Of a stretch of DNA of 64,000 nt, positions 36,283-44,520 are shown one piece after another. The notes below the pieces were generated by a model. It had not been told where the DNA came from and searched no databases. It was given only the letters and a program-made list of their open reading frames with translations. This DNA is from Janthinobacterium sp. B9-8 (GTDB lineage: Bacteria; Pseudomonadota; Gammaproteobacteria; Burkholderiales; Chitinibacteraceae), in contig NZ_CP014222.1 in NCBI RefSeq assembly GCF_000969645.2, forward strand, positions 1,054,001 to 1,118,000, given 5' to 3'. Both the position numbers and the translations under genes were made by a program. Every line of letters starts with the position of its first letter. Position 1 is the first letter of the stretch.

Positions 36283-37596
36283 TTATTTACACAAGCCAAT
36301 TTGAGTCCAGACATTGCTATAGATATCAGGGCGTGCGGCAATCGACCACCAGCTCGCTTGATACTTAATATTCTGGTAGCTCACGATATCGCGGATTGCA
36401 TACTGAGTGGCCGCGCTCCATGGGGTGATGCCACTGCATGTGTTATCTACATTGCCAACCTTAATGAGTTGTGAAGTAGAGTTGCTTTGTTGTGCGCTAT
36501 CACTCACGGTCAGTGTGACGGTATAGCTGCCTGCATTGGCGTAGCTATGGTTTGGAGATTTTTGCGATGAAGTCTTGCCATTACCAAAATCCCATTGCCA
36601 TTTGCTAATGCCTTTGTCGTCAGTTGATGCATCGCTAAAGTTAGCGCTAAGGCCTGTCACGCTGGCGGTGAATCGTGCGACAGGAATTTGATCGCTAGGC
36701 AGGTTGCCATCAGGTGTGAGGCCTGTTTTTTGCTTGATCCAGTCAAGGTAGCTGCTGGTGCGGGTAAAGGCGGTGGCTCCTGAGCAGCTATTGCCCCAGC
36801 TGACGGTACCAATGCTGTAAAACTTGCCATTCGTGCTGGCTACAAATGGGCCGCCGCTATCGCCATTGCAAGCCGAAACACCGCCTGCGCCACCGCCGCA
36901 AATCACAGAACCCGGCAAGCTAAATTGCAGCTCGCTGCTACATGCCTGATTGCTGATTACAGGCAAGCTGACTTCACGTAGTACATCGCTGGCGCTGCCG
37001 TTATAGCGTGTATTGCCCCAACCAGAAACAACCACGCCTTGCCCTACACCGGCAATCTGGCTCTCTAAAGCCGGAGTAACCAACTTTGCTGGCTGAATGG
37101 ATAGGCTGGCAGGCGTGGCTAATTTTAAAACAGCTATATCCCAGCCTGATCGGACACCCTGTGCGCCACGCCAGTTTTCATGTGTGATGATCTGGCTGAC
37201 ACGGATATTCTGTCCGTCACGGCGGCTCATGCTATGCGCGCCGACTTGAACCGTTAATGAGCTGGTGGATGCACCATCTAAGCAGTGTGCGGCGGTTAAA
37301 ACCCAGTCAGGGCTAATTAATGTGCCGCCGCAACCCTGGCGGCCATTCATTAATAAGGCCACTTGATAAGGTCTTGAATTGGGGCTGGTTTCAAAGCCGC
37401 CAACAATTTGTGGTGAAACAGGTGTTTTTAAATTGCTATTGAGATGGCTGCTTGCAGCCATACTGACTAATGGTGCTGCTAGCATTAATAGTGCAAAGGC
37501 TTTTATCTTTGCAGGTACGCCACTTACCGTAAGGTGTGTTTGCTTTTTCAATTGAAGTCTCCTATCCATTTTTATGGGATTTAATTTCTTTATCAT
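36283..37596 (-). CDS. Secreted S1 serine protease with PKD and chitin-binding modules
   Basis: Extracellular chymotrypsin-fold protease. N-terminal signal (hydrophobic core KAFALLMLAAPLVSMA, residues 32-47) and a short propeptide end at the mature-type start IVGGFETSP (residue 64). The catalytic triad is His104 (TAAHC), Asp153 (DIAVL) and Ser247 (GDSGGP). The position equivalent to trypsin Asp189 is Ser241 (SACNGDSGG), so chymotrypsin- or elastase-like specificity is more likely than trypsin-like. A PKD domain (about 306-382, WDFGNGKTSSQKSP) and a C-terminal CBM5/12-like domain (about 388-437, WSAATQYAIRDIVSYQN) follow. Probable type II secretion cargo. An alternative start is residue 10. 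Confidence 0.9.
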   Translation of the reverse strand: MIKKLNPIKMDRRLQLKKQTHLTVSGVPAKIKAFALLMLAAPLVSMAASSHLNSNLKTPVSPQIVGGFETSPNSRPYQVALLMNGRQGCGGTLISPDWVLTAAHCLDGASTSSLTVQVGAHSMSRRDGQNIRVSQIITHENWRGAQGVRSGWDIAVLKLATPASLSIQPAKLVTPALESQIAGVGQGVVVSGWGNTRYNGSASDVLREVSLPVISNQACSSELQFSLPGSVICGGGAGGVSACNGDSGGPFVASTNGKFYSIGTVSWGNSCSGATAFTRTSSYLDWIKQKTGLTPDGNLPSDQIPVARFTASVTGLSANFSDASTDDKGISKWQWDFGNGKTSSQKSPNHSYANAGSYTVTLTVSDSAQQSNSTSQLIKVGNVDNTCSGITPWSAATQYAIRDIVSYQNIKYQASWWSIAARPDIYSNVWTQIGLCK

Positions 37597-38138
37597 GATT
37601 TACTTCTATTACACGCGATACTCGCGTAATACAGGTGAATGCCTTTAAAACTTGGCAATTTATCCTGCATTGATTTGAGTATTACATGCTGGAAAAACAA
37701 AAAAAATAGCGCATTGTCATTTGTTTCATTCTAATAAATTTTATTTTTTTATTTATTCTGGCAATTTTTGAATATTTGCTGGGTGATGGTGTTTTTTTAA
37801 AAAATGCCGAGGGTGGCTAAGTGTTTTTTTTGATAAAAATAGTATTTTTGGCAGGATCTGCTTTTCGTCTAAAAGGGCGGTTTTTGTTGTTTGTTGTTAA
37901 ATGACTACATGAGTTCTTGTCAGTGTGCGTCAGTTTTTTATTGGAAACTGTTTTTTGCTGTGTAAGGATAAGGGCTTGTTTAAAACAGTTAGAGTTAGCC
38001 GCCGCGAGAGAATCTGCGGATAAGAGCGCGCTAAGCGACGCTTAGGGTGAGGGGCTGGATACATTCATAGGGGCTGATGTATTTCGTAACATGAATGGCG
38101 CAAACCTAGCTTGTTAAAGCCGTTCTCTGCCCTTGTAT
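37597..38138. other. Intergenic region upstream of the protease and downstream of the REC-TPR gene
   Basis: About 540 bases, strongly AT-rich near the protease and more GC-rich near 38000. No gene is supported. A palindrome at 37607 sits directly before the protease ATG and is listed separately. Confidence 0.5.
37607..37631. promoter_or_regulatory. Palindrome just upstream of the protease start
   Basis: TATTACACGCG and CGCGTAATA face each other around ATACT, with one unpaired A in the left arm. The centre is about 23 bases before the protease ATG (minus strand), so it could be an operator or a 5'-leader hairpin controlling the protease. No matching consensus is recognised. Confidence 0.4.
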
Positions 38139-39797
38139 TTAAGCGGGTAAAGAGGAGGGGGGACTGGGTGTTACGCTTGGCGGAGCGATGAGCTCATCCA
38201 GGTCATTTTTTAGACTAAGTAAAATACTTTCGTCGATATTTCCGTGCAGGCGACTAATCAGATCACTTGCTGTATTAAGCAGCGATAAGCGAGTTGGATT
38301 GTCTTCAATACCGGCTTTTAAATATTTGATGCTGGCATGGGCAGCAGAAAGGGTGAGCCTTGAGTTGCGTGTGCTTTGTGCCTCGGGCACCAAAAGAGCT
38401 ACGGCTTCTTCGAGGCGGGATTTCAGCATAAGCTGCACGCCGTTATTATTAATATCGGTTATTTCTTGTCCTGTTTGTTGAATAAACTGCCGCCAGACAG
38501 GGCGTTGGTTGGCGGTGCTTTCTAAAATACCCGACATATTTTTTGTGGTGACAAAACGCTTTGCCAGAATGGCCAACCAGCGATAAGGCGCGGCGGATGG
38601 ATTAGGGGTTTCTTGATCGTTGCAGGGAGGGGAAATTAAATTAGCGGTCATAATAAAGCTGATGCCCAGCTCCATCGTAAAATCATCATGCGTCATGGCT
38701 TCTTCGATATGGGCTAGCTCATCGCTTTTACCACTATAAATGGCTGCGGCTAATTGGGCGGATATTCTGTTCTGGATGATGTCATCTTTGCGCGCCAGCT
38801 CTTGCACCATTTTCAAGTATTTTTCGGCATCACCTAAATCGCCTTCTTGCTTGGCTGCTAAAGCGAGCTGTAATACGGTATTGCTTGATAAGAGCGATGA
38901 GTTTCCGCCGCAGTTAACTGCTCTGCTTAATAATTGTTTGGCTTTGGCGCTATCCCCTAGCATGTTGGCCAAATTGCCTGCTTTTTGCAGACGATTAATA
39001 TTATTGGGCGTAATGGTCAGGCATTTATCAAAAACCACCATCGCTTCATCTAAACGTCCTTCATTCATATACATATTGGCCAATTCTTCGTAGGCATCTA
39101 CATATTGGCTGTGCTGCACAATGGATGATTGCAGAAGCTGGTCGGCCTTGGTCTTATTGCCTTGCTTGTTGTAAACCTTGGCAAGGCCAAGCTTGGCCCA
39201 GGGCACTAAACGGCTGGCCAGGATTTCTTCAAAGAGCGCTCGTGCTTCTTCAAGCTGGTTGCTCTCTAATAATAGTGTGGAGAGGAGCCGTAAAAGATCA
39301 GATTTATAAGGCACATCTGGCTTTGCAAGTAAGCCACGCGCGGCTTCAATGGCACCCTGTGCATTGTCTTGTGCAATGCAATCGTAAATGACCTGTAGTG
39401 CTTTCTTTTTTTTCCACGCTACGCTGAGTCTGTCGATCAGTTGGGAGCCAGAAAAAGGTTTGATCAGGTAATCATCCGGGCCCACTTCAGCAACAGCAAC
39501 GACTTTTTCGTAGGATGCTTCGGCGGTAATCATAAACCACACCGTGCTGAGCGGTAATTCGCCGTTTCTGCGAATTTCCTCAAGCAGCTCTTGTCCGTTC
39601 ATGCCTTCACCAAAATCGTAATCGCATAGAATAACGTCGTACTCCGCATTGCGAAGCCTGCGGCGGGTTTCGCCAATGCTGCTCGAGGTATCTACTCGGG
39701 TGATGCCAACCTGAGCGAGAGTCATGCGCAAGGATTGGCGAACTGTTGGCGCATCATCGGCAATGAGTGCGCGGGCATTGTTTATCAGATCGGTCAT
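38139..39797 (-). CDS. Response regulator receiver protein with TPR repeats
   Basis: The N-terminal receiver domain (residues 1-125) has acidic pocket ADD, phospho-acceptor Asp59 (VILCDYDFGEG) and Lys in DYLIKPFSG. It is followed by about 400 residues of helical TPR-like repeats (for example AYEELANMYMNEGRLDEAMVVFDKCLTI split over two helices). There is no DNA-binding or enzymatic output domain, so output is probably by protein-protein contact. The architecture is known from gamma- and betaproteobacterial regulators, some linked to polar localisation or motility. No partner kinase is adjacent. Confidence 0.85.
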   Translation of the reverse strand: MTDLINNARALIADDAPTVRQSLRMTLAQVGITRVDTSSSIGETRRRLRNAEYDVILCDYDFGEGMNGQELLEEIRRNGELPLSTVWFMITAEASYEKVVAVAEVGPDDYLIKPFSGSQLIDRLSVAWKKKKALQVIYDCIAQDNAQGAIEAARGLLAKPDVPYKSDLLRLLSTLLLESNQLEEARALFEEILASRLVPWAKLGLAKVYNKQGNKTKADQLLQSSIVQHSQYVDAYEELANMYMNEGRLDEAMVVFDKCLTITPNNINRLQKAGNLANMLGDSAKAKQLLSRAVNCGGNSSLLSSNTVLQLALAAKQEGDLGDAEKYLKMVQELARKDDIIQNRISAQLAAAIYSGKSDELAHIEEAMTHDDFTMELGISFIMTANLISPPCNDQETPNPSAAPYRWLAILAKRFVTTKNMSGILESTANQRPVWRQFIQQTGQEITDINNNGVQLMLKSRLEEAVALLVPEAQSTRNSRLTLSAAHASIKYLKAGIEDNPTRLSLLNTASDLISRLHGNIDESILLSLKNDLDELIAPPSVTPSPPSSLPA

Positions 39798-39951
39798 TGT
39801 GCTTGGGCGCTAGGAAGTTGACAGGTGTATTAACTATCAACTGATTATGGAGAAAGCGTAGCGCTAATTGCTGTAAAGAAATGATTTTGAGCGCTGTTTG
39901 GTCGGTTTGCCTGGCGCGCGGGTGGGTAGGCATAAGTTACAGACGTAAAAA

Positions 39952-39971
39952 AACCCAGTGTATGCTGGGTT
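39952..39971 (-). terminator. Terminator of the tRNA-Leu array
   Basis: On the minus strand AACCCAG, loop CATACA, CTGGGTT, followed by seven T residues. It lies downstream of all tRNA-Leu copies. Confidence 0.85.
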
Positions 39972-40010
39972 GTTTTTTCTGGATATGTGATATTTTTTGA
40001 TTAAATCTAC

Positions 40011-40036
40011 GGGTGCCGGAAGAAGTCTCGAACTTT
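40011..40036 (-). pseudogene. Decayed 3' end of a fifth tRNA-Leu
   Basis: On the minus strand, AAGTTCGAGACTTCTTCCGG followed by CACC parallels the T-arm and acceptor end of the intact copies (AGGTTCGAGTCCTCTTCTGG followed by GCACCA). The T-loop TTCGAGA is kept, while the rest of the tRNA body upstream is not recognisable. It lies between the intact array and its terminator, as expected for an eroded last member. Confidence 0.5.
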
Positions 40037-40092
40037 TTTTCCTGAAATGCCAGAGCTTTTGGCAATTATAAGCACATCTAATTATTTTTTGC

Positions 40093-40177
40093 TGGTGCCC
40101 AGAAGAGGACTCGAACCTCCACACCCGAAGGCACATGGACCTGAACCATGCGCGTCTACCAATTCCGCCATCTGGGC
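40093..40177 (-). tRNA. tRNA-Leu (anticodon CAG), copy with G1-C72
   Basis: The minus strand reads GCCCAGATGGCGGAATTGGT, followed by the D-arm remainder, an anticodon loop TTCAGGT (CAG), a class II variable arm (TGTGCCTTCGGGTGTG), T-arm GGTTCGAGTCC and the acceptor closing TCTGGGC-A with encoded CCA. Length is 85 with CCA. It decodes CUG. Last intact copy of a four-gene array. Confidence 0.96.
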
Positions 40178-40254
40178 AATACGTCTAGCATTTAAAATCT
40201 ATTGCAAACTTACTTTTTTGTAGCAACTTTTTTGAAGTCAAGCTTCATCTACTA

Positions 40255-40339
40255 TGGTACCCAGAAGAGGACTCGAACCTCCACACCCGAAGGCACATGG
40301 ACCTGAACCATGCGCGTCTACCAATTCCGCCATCTGGGC
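40255..40339 (-). tRNA. tRNA-Leu (CAG), copy with G1-U72
   Basis: Identical in body to the other copies, but the 3' acceptor strand reads TCTGGGT-ACCA, so the first acceptor pair is G1-U72 instead of G1-C72. Encoded CCA is present. Spaced exactly 162 bases from its neighbours on both sides. Confidence 0.95.
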
Positions 40340-40416
40340 AATACGCCAACCATTTAAAATCTATTGCAAACTTACTTTTTTGTAGCTGACTTTTTGAGGT
40401 CAAGCTTCATTTACTA

Positions 40417-40501
40417 TGGTACCCAGAAGAGGACTCGAACCTCCACACCCGAAGGCACATGGACCTGAACCATGCGCGTCTACCAATTCCGCCATCTGGG
40501 C
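40417..40501 (-). tRNA. tRNA-Leu (CAG), second copy with G1-U72
   Basis: Same sequence as the copy at 40255, including the TCTGGGT-ACCA 3' end and hence a G1-U72 pair. The spacer to the next copy (TTTAAAATCTATTGC..., ending TACTATGG) is nearly identical to the other spacer, showing amplification of a 162-base unit. Confidence 0.95.
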
Positions 40502-40585
40502 AATGCAATTACATATTTCAAAAGTGGCTAATTCAAACTTCGTTTACTGCTTTTGCTGCAAATCATTAAAGCAACTTTTAGAACG

Positions 40586-40670
40586 TGGTGCCCAGGAGAG
40601 GACTCGAACCTCCACACCCGAAGGCACATGGACCTGAACCATGCGCGTCTACCAATTCCGCCACCTGGGC
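40586..40670 (-). tRNA. tRNA-Leu (CAG), first transcribed copy
   Basis: The body is the same, with acceptor GCCCAGG pairing CCTGGGC and encoded ACCA, a compensated A-to-G/T-to-C change relative to the other copies. It is closest to the array promoter, divergent from rnr. Distance to the next copy is 169 bases, so it belongs to an older duplication. Confidence 0.96.
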
Positions 40671-40805
40671 GCTCTAAAAGCGTTAGAATGTTGCTGCGCC
40701 TCACTTAAGAGGAGGCGATTATTGTTAAAAGCAGACACCATGTCAAGAAATATACCGAAGAAATCTTTAAGAATTTCCACTATTCCAAATCAGGAGGCCT
40801 CGACA

Positions 40806-43571
40806 ATGAGCGGCCGTTCCAAAAAAATCAAAGGCATACGCGCGTCAGACCCATTTCTTGAGCGCGAACGCGAACGTTACGAATTTCCACTTCCTTCCCG
40901 AGAATTTGTGCTGCAAGTGCTGAGTGAGCACGGCGCACCGATTTTTGTTGATGAATTAATGAGCACCCTGGCCATTTTGCCCGAGGAAGAAACACAGTTT
41001 CATCGCCGCATGGCCGCGATGGAGCGTGAAGGGCAGGTGATGATTAATCGCAAAGGCGCATTATGCCTGCCTGATAAGCTCGATCTTTTACCTGGACGGG
41101 TGCAAGGCCATACCGATGGATTTGGCTTTTTGGTGCCGGATGATGGCAGTAGCGATCTCTACCTTGGCCCTAAGGAAATGAATAAAGTTTTGCATGGCGA
41201 TCGTGTGCTGGTGCGCCCGATGGGACTGGATCGCCGTGGTCGTCGTGAAGGCAGCATTGTTGAAGTGTTGGTGAGGGCGACGAGTAAGTTAGTGGGCCGC
41301 TTGCATGGTGAGCACGGTGTTTACACCGTTACCGCAGAAGATAAACGGATTAGTCACGAAATCCTGCTGGAGCCAAACGGCACTATGGGGGCGGAATCAG
41401 GGCAGGTGGTGATGGTTGAACTGGTCAGCCAGCCTTCACGTTATTCACAGCCTGTAGGCAGGGTGATTCAGGTGCTGGGTAATTATGCCGATCCGGGCAT
41501 GGAAATTGAGATTGCCCTGCGTAAGCACAATTTACCCCATGAATTTTCTGAAGCAGCGATTTTGCAAGGGGAAGAAACCCCCTCTAAAGTGCGCAAAAAA
41601 GATTGGAAGAAAGTGCTGGGCACGGTAGAGCGTGAAGATTTACGCGATTTGCCGCTAGTGACCATCGACGGTGAAACGGCTAAAGATTTTGATGATGCCG
41701 TTTATGCAGAGAAAAAAGGCAAAGGCTGGCGCTTAATCGTGGCGATTGCCGATGTAAGCCATTATGTCTTGCCGGGTGATGCGCTGGATGTGGGGGCGAT
41801 TGAGCGTGGTAATTCGGTTTATTTTCCGCGCCGGGTGATCCCGATGTTGCCAGAAGCATTATCTAATGGCATTTGCTCTTTAATGCCGGATGTAGAGCGC
41901 CTGTGTATGGTGTGCGATATGCAAATTACGGCCAAGGGCGAGATTAAAAAATATCGTTTCTATCCGGCTGTGATGCATTCAAAAGCGCGCCTGACTTACA
42001 CCAAAGTATGGGATATGGTGCAGCATCCTGAGGGTGAAATCGCTCAGCAATATCAGCATGTATTGCCGCAGATCGACACGCTTTATGCTTTGTTTAAAGC
42101 ATTTTCTGCTGCCCGTGCGCTGCGCGGTGCGATTGATTTTGAAACCATTGAAACTGAAATGCGTTTTGACGGAAAAGGCAAAATCAGCGAAATCGTGCCG
42201 GTTGTTCGTAATGATGCGCATAAGCTGATTGAAGAATGCATGCTGGCCGCCAATGTGTGTGCTGCAGATATTCTACTGAAAAAAGAACATGAGTGTGTTT
42301 ACCGGGTACATGAAGGCCCTACACCAGAAAAACTAGAGAATTTGCGTACTTATATTAAGAGCGTGGGTTTATCTCTCGATGGAGATGATGAGCCAACGGC
42401 GGGCGATTATGCGGTTCTGCTGGAGAAAATCAAGCTGCGGGACGATGCGCCACTCTTGCAAACCATGCTGCTCAGATCGCTTTCGCAAGCCGTTTATAGT
42501 CCCGATAATAAAGGGCATTTCGGTTTGTCTTACGATGCTTATACCCACTTTACTTCGCCTATTCGCCGCTACCCGGATTTATTGGTGCATCGCGCCATTA
42601 AGGCGATTCTGGCTGGGCAAAAGTATACGCCAGAAATGAAATGGGAAGCCTTGGGCACGCAGTGTTCAATGACGGAACGCCGTGCGGACGATGCCAGCCG
42701 TGATGTGCAAAACTGGCTGAAGTGTTATTACATGCAAGATAAGGTGGGTGAAGAATTCGAAGGCGTTATTTCTGCAGTCACTGGTTTTGGTATTTTTGTA
42801 TTGCTGGATAATGTGTTTGTAGAAGGCTTGGTGCATATTTCTGAGTTGGGAGCGGATTACTTCCACTTTGATGAGGTGCGTAAAGAGCTGAAAGGCGAGC
42901 GTACAGGTCAGGTTTATCGGATGACTGGCCGGGTTAAAATCAAAGTGGCACGCGTTTCTTTAGAAACCAGCAAAATTGATTTTATGCTGGTTGAAGAAAA
43001 AGCCACTTGGGGCGATCAAGTGGCAACGCCGCCGGGCCGTCGTAATGCGCCTCCGCGCAGCCCTGCGCCGCGTGGTGGCCAAGCCAAGACACATGCCAAG
43101 CCACGTGTGACTGAAGTTGCTCCGGTTGCGCCTGCCAAACCTAAGCCGCCTAGCCCAAGAAAGCGCACTGCTGCTGTTAAAAAACCAGATGCAGTACTTC
43201 CTCAGTCAGCTGCCGAGAGTGTAAAGAAAGCCGTGCTTCCCAAGGTGGCTAAGCCTAAGGCTGTAGTGGCTGATCAGCCCCGGGTCGTTGATGCTGTGGC
43301 AAAGCGCACGGTAAAAAAACCGCGTGCACCTGCCGTTAAGCCTGTTGCAGCAGCCAATGCTGCTAAACCAGTGGTGAATAAGCCAGCGGCTAAACCGCGT
43401 GTTGCAGCGGCCAAGCCAATTGCGGAGCAAGCGGCTTCTGCCACAGCAAGCCCTGCTGCAAGAAAACCGCGTGCAGCCAAGGTTAAACCCACGGCTGCCG
43501 TGGTTAAGGTGATAACCCCTACAGGGCTTGATGTTGTGGATCGCAAGAAGAGCGGCAAAAAGCCGCTATAA
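40806..43571 (+). CDS. rnr: Ribonuclease R with an extended basic C-terminal tail
   Basis: 3'-5' exoribonuclease R. Order: N-terminal winged helix (about 25-90), cold-shock domains (about 90-250, GRVQGHTDGFGFLVPDD), RNB catalytic domain with TAKDFDDAVYA, and an S1 domain (FEGVISAVTGFGIFVLLDN). A tail of roughly 190 residues made almost only of Ala, Pro, Lys, Val and Arg closes the protein; E. coli RNase R has a much shorter Lys-rich tail. The start is the ATG at 40806, eight bases after AGGAGG; the open frame further upstream runs antisense to a tRNA. Degrades structured RNA and takes part in rRNA/tmRNA quality control. Confidence 0.95.
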   Translation: MSGRSKKIKGIRASDPFLERERERYEFPLPSREFVLQVLSEHGAPIFVDELMSTLAILPEEETQFHRRMAAMEREGQVMINRKGALCLPDKLDLLPGRVQGHTDGFGFLVPDDGSSDLYLGPKEMNKVLHGDRVLVRPMGLDRRGRREGSIVEVLVRATSKLVGRLHGEHGVYTVTAEDKRISHEILLEPNGTMGAESGQVVMVELVSQPSRYSQPVGRVIQVLGNYADPGMEIEIALRKHNLPHEFSEAAILQGEETPSKVRKKDWKKVLGTVEREDLRDLPLVTIDGETAKDFDDAVYAEKKGKGWRLIVAIADVSHYVLPGDALDVGAIERGNSVYFPRRVIPMLPEALSNGICSLMPDVERLCMVCDMQITAKGEIKKYRFYPAVMHSKARLTYTKVWDMVQHPEGEIAQQYQHVLPQIDTLYALFKAFSAARALRGAIDFETIETEMRFDGKGKISEIVPVVRNDAHKLIEECMLAANVCAADILLKKEHECVYRVHEGPTPEKLENLRTYIKSVGLSLDGDDEPTAGDYAVLLEKIKLRDDAPLLQTMLLRSLSQAVYSPDNKGHFGLSYDAYTHFTSPIRRYPDLLVHRAIKAILAGQKYTPEMKWEALGTQCSMTERRADDASRDVQNWLKCYYMQDKVGEEFEGVISAVTGFGIFVLLDNVFVEGLVHISELGADYFHFDEVRKELKGERTGQVYRMTGRVKIKVARVSLETSKIDFMLVEEKATWGDQVATPPGRRNAPPRSPAPRGGQAKTHAKPRVTEVAPVAPAKPKPPSPRKRTAAVKKPDAVLPQSAAESVKKAVLPKVAKPKAVVADQPRVVDAVAKRTVKKPRAPAVKPVAAANAAKPVVNKPAAKPRVAAAKPIAEQAASATASPAARKPRAAKVKPTAAVVKVITPTGLDVVDRKKSGKKPL

Positions 43572-43579
43572 GGTAGACA

Positions 43580-43610
43580 GATCAAGCTGCGATGAGCAGC
43601 TTGATCGTTT
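43580..43610 (+). terminator. Terminator of rnr
   Basis: A perfect 11-base stem, GATCAAGCTGC / GCAGCTTGATC, with loop GATGA, followed by GTTTT. Confidence 0.85.
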
Positions 43611-43643
43611 TCCGGGGTGCGCCCAAGTGCTGGCCGTATTTGT

Positions 43644-43979
43644 TTAGTTGGTTTTGAGTGCTTTCATCAGGTTTTCACGCTGCGTTGCGTTTATTTCTTT
43701 AATTTGCACAATATGGCGGAACATGCTGATTTGGCCGATAAGGGAAGTGCAACTGATATTGCCTGTAAAATCAACGTATTGCTTGACTAAAGAGCCGGGG
43801 ATATCGAGGTAGATATGGCAAGTCATGCCCGCTTTGACTTCTTTGTCTGCCAGTATAATCAGCTTGTTTTCCGCTACTTCAATGGCAATGCCATAGATGG
43901 GCGAGGCGCTTGGGGATGCCACAATCGCGGCACGCCAGCTTACTTTCTTACGGGGACGGGGATCAGATGTTTGATTCAT
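43644..43979 (-). CDS. PilZ-domain protein
   Basis: Small single-domain protein of about 111 residues, probably PilZ. It has an N-terminal basic stretch (DPRPRKKVSWRAAI), beta-rich middle (GIAIEVAENKLIILADKEVKAG) and FTGNISCTSLIGQISMFRHIVQI. The classical RxxxR and D/NxSxxG c-di-GMP motifs are only partly recognisable (RPRKKVSWR), so binding of c-di-GMP is uncertain. The start is the ATG at 43979; a TTG at 43991 is possible. It converges on rnr and diverges from the next gene. Confidence 0.65.
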   Translation of the reverse strand: MNQTSDPRPRKKVSWRAAIVASPSASPIYGIAIEVAENKLIILADKEVKAGMTCHIYLDIPGSLVKQYVDFTGNISCTSLIGQISMFRHIVQIKEINATQRENLMKALKTN

Positions 43980-44100
43980 GATACTTATCAAAATGGGCAG
44001 AATATTTGCCGTTGAAAATACAGCGTAGCACTCGCCGTGCTAACCTTGTGCCTAAATGCCGCACTGCGGTAAAGATATACTTTTAACCAAGGAGTTCTGC

Positions 44101-44460
44101 ATGTTTATCGTCGATCGCTCGGTTGCTATTATTAAGCCACGGCAACCTTTTCTCGATTGGCTCAATAAGTTGCCAGGAAATGACATCCAGCTGACTTTGG
44201 ATGAAGTTCGTTGTGACTGTACCTCTATTCTGATTCCAGAGGCGAATGAAACTGAGGATGGCATCGCTTTTATTGATGAAATTGCTGAAAAATTATTCGA
44301 AATGGAGCTTGCCTCTTGGGTGGCTGAAGAGCAGCACTGGCCAGAAAAACGCAATCTCAAAACATTTTGGGAATGGTTTGATGTTGAAGTGCATTTAGGC
44401 GTCATGGACGCGGTTGCGGAAGATATCCACAACACACCTACTGATCATGGCTATCACTAG
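44101..44460 (+). CDS. Conserved-looking acidic protein of unknown function
   Basis: 119 residues, acidic, without membrane segments or a signal peptide. The start at 44101 is supported by AAGGAG seven bases upstream. Notable parts are FIVDRSVAIIKPRQPFLDWL at the N-terminus and a C-terminal half rich in Trp, Glu and Asp (WVAEEQHWPEKRNLKTFWEW). I believe similar proteins occur in other betaproteobacteria, but I do not recognise a named family. A terminator follows. No functional call can be made. Confidence 0.75.
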   Translation: MFIVDRSVAIIKPRQPFLDWLNKLPGNDIQLTLDEVRCDCTSILIPEANETEDGIAFIDEIAEKLFEMELASWVAEEQHWPEKRNLKTFWEWFDVEVHLGVMDAVAEDIHNTPTDHGYH

Positions 44461-44491
44461 TATCTAGGTACTTTAACGTACTCGGTTCAAT

Positions 44492-44520
44492 AAAGGGGCG
44501 GATTATCGCCCTTTTATTTT
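44492..44520 (+). terminator. Terminator after the acidic unknown gene
   Basis: AAAGGGGCG, loop GATTAT, CGCCCTTTT, ATTTT. One bulged G in the left arm. Confidence 0.75.

Larger units (their letters stand above)
40093..40501 (-). repeat. 162-bp tandem tRNA-plus-spacer units
   Basis: The three tRNA-Leu genes at 40093, 40255 and 40417 start exactly 162 bases apart. The two spacers between them share long identical blocks (CATTTAAAATCTATTGCAAA and the following ACTTACTTTTTTGTAGC), so the array grew by duplication of a tRNA-plus-spacer unit. Confidence 0.9.

Noticed and set aside
40093..40670. CRISPR-like regular repeats
   Set aside because: The 162-base periodicity comes from complete tRNA-Leu genes plus spacer, not from short direct repeats with unique spacers.
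40416..40805. Protein frames across the tRNA-Leu array (products like VPRRGLEPPHPKAHGPEPCA), including the upstream extension of rnr
   Set aside because: These are antisense translations of tRNA-Leu genes. The rnr start is fixed by AGGAGG before the ATG at 40806.
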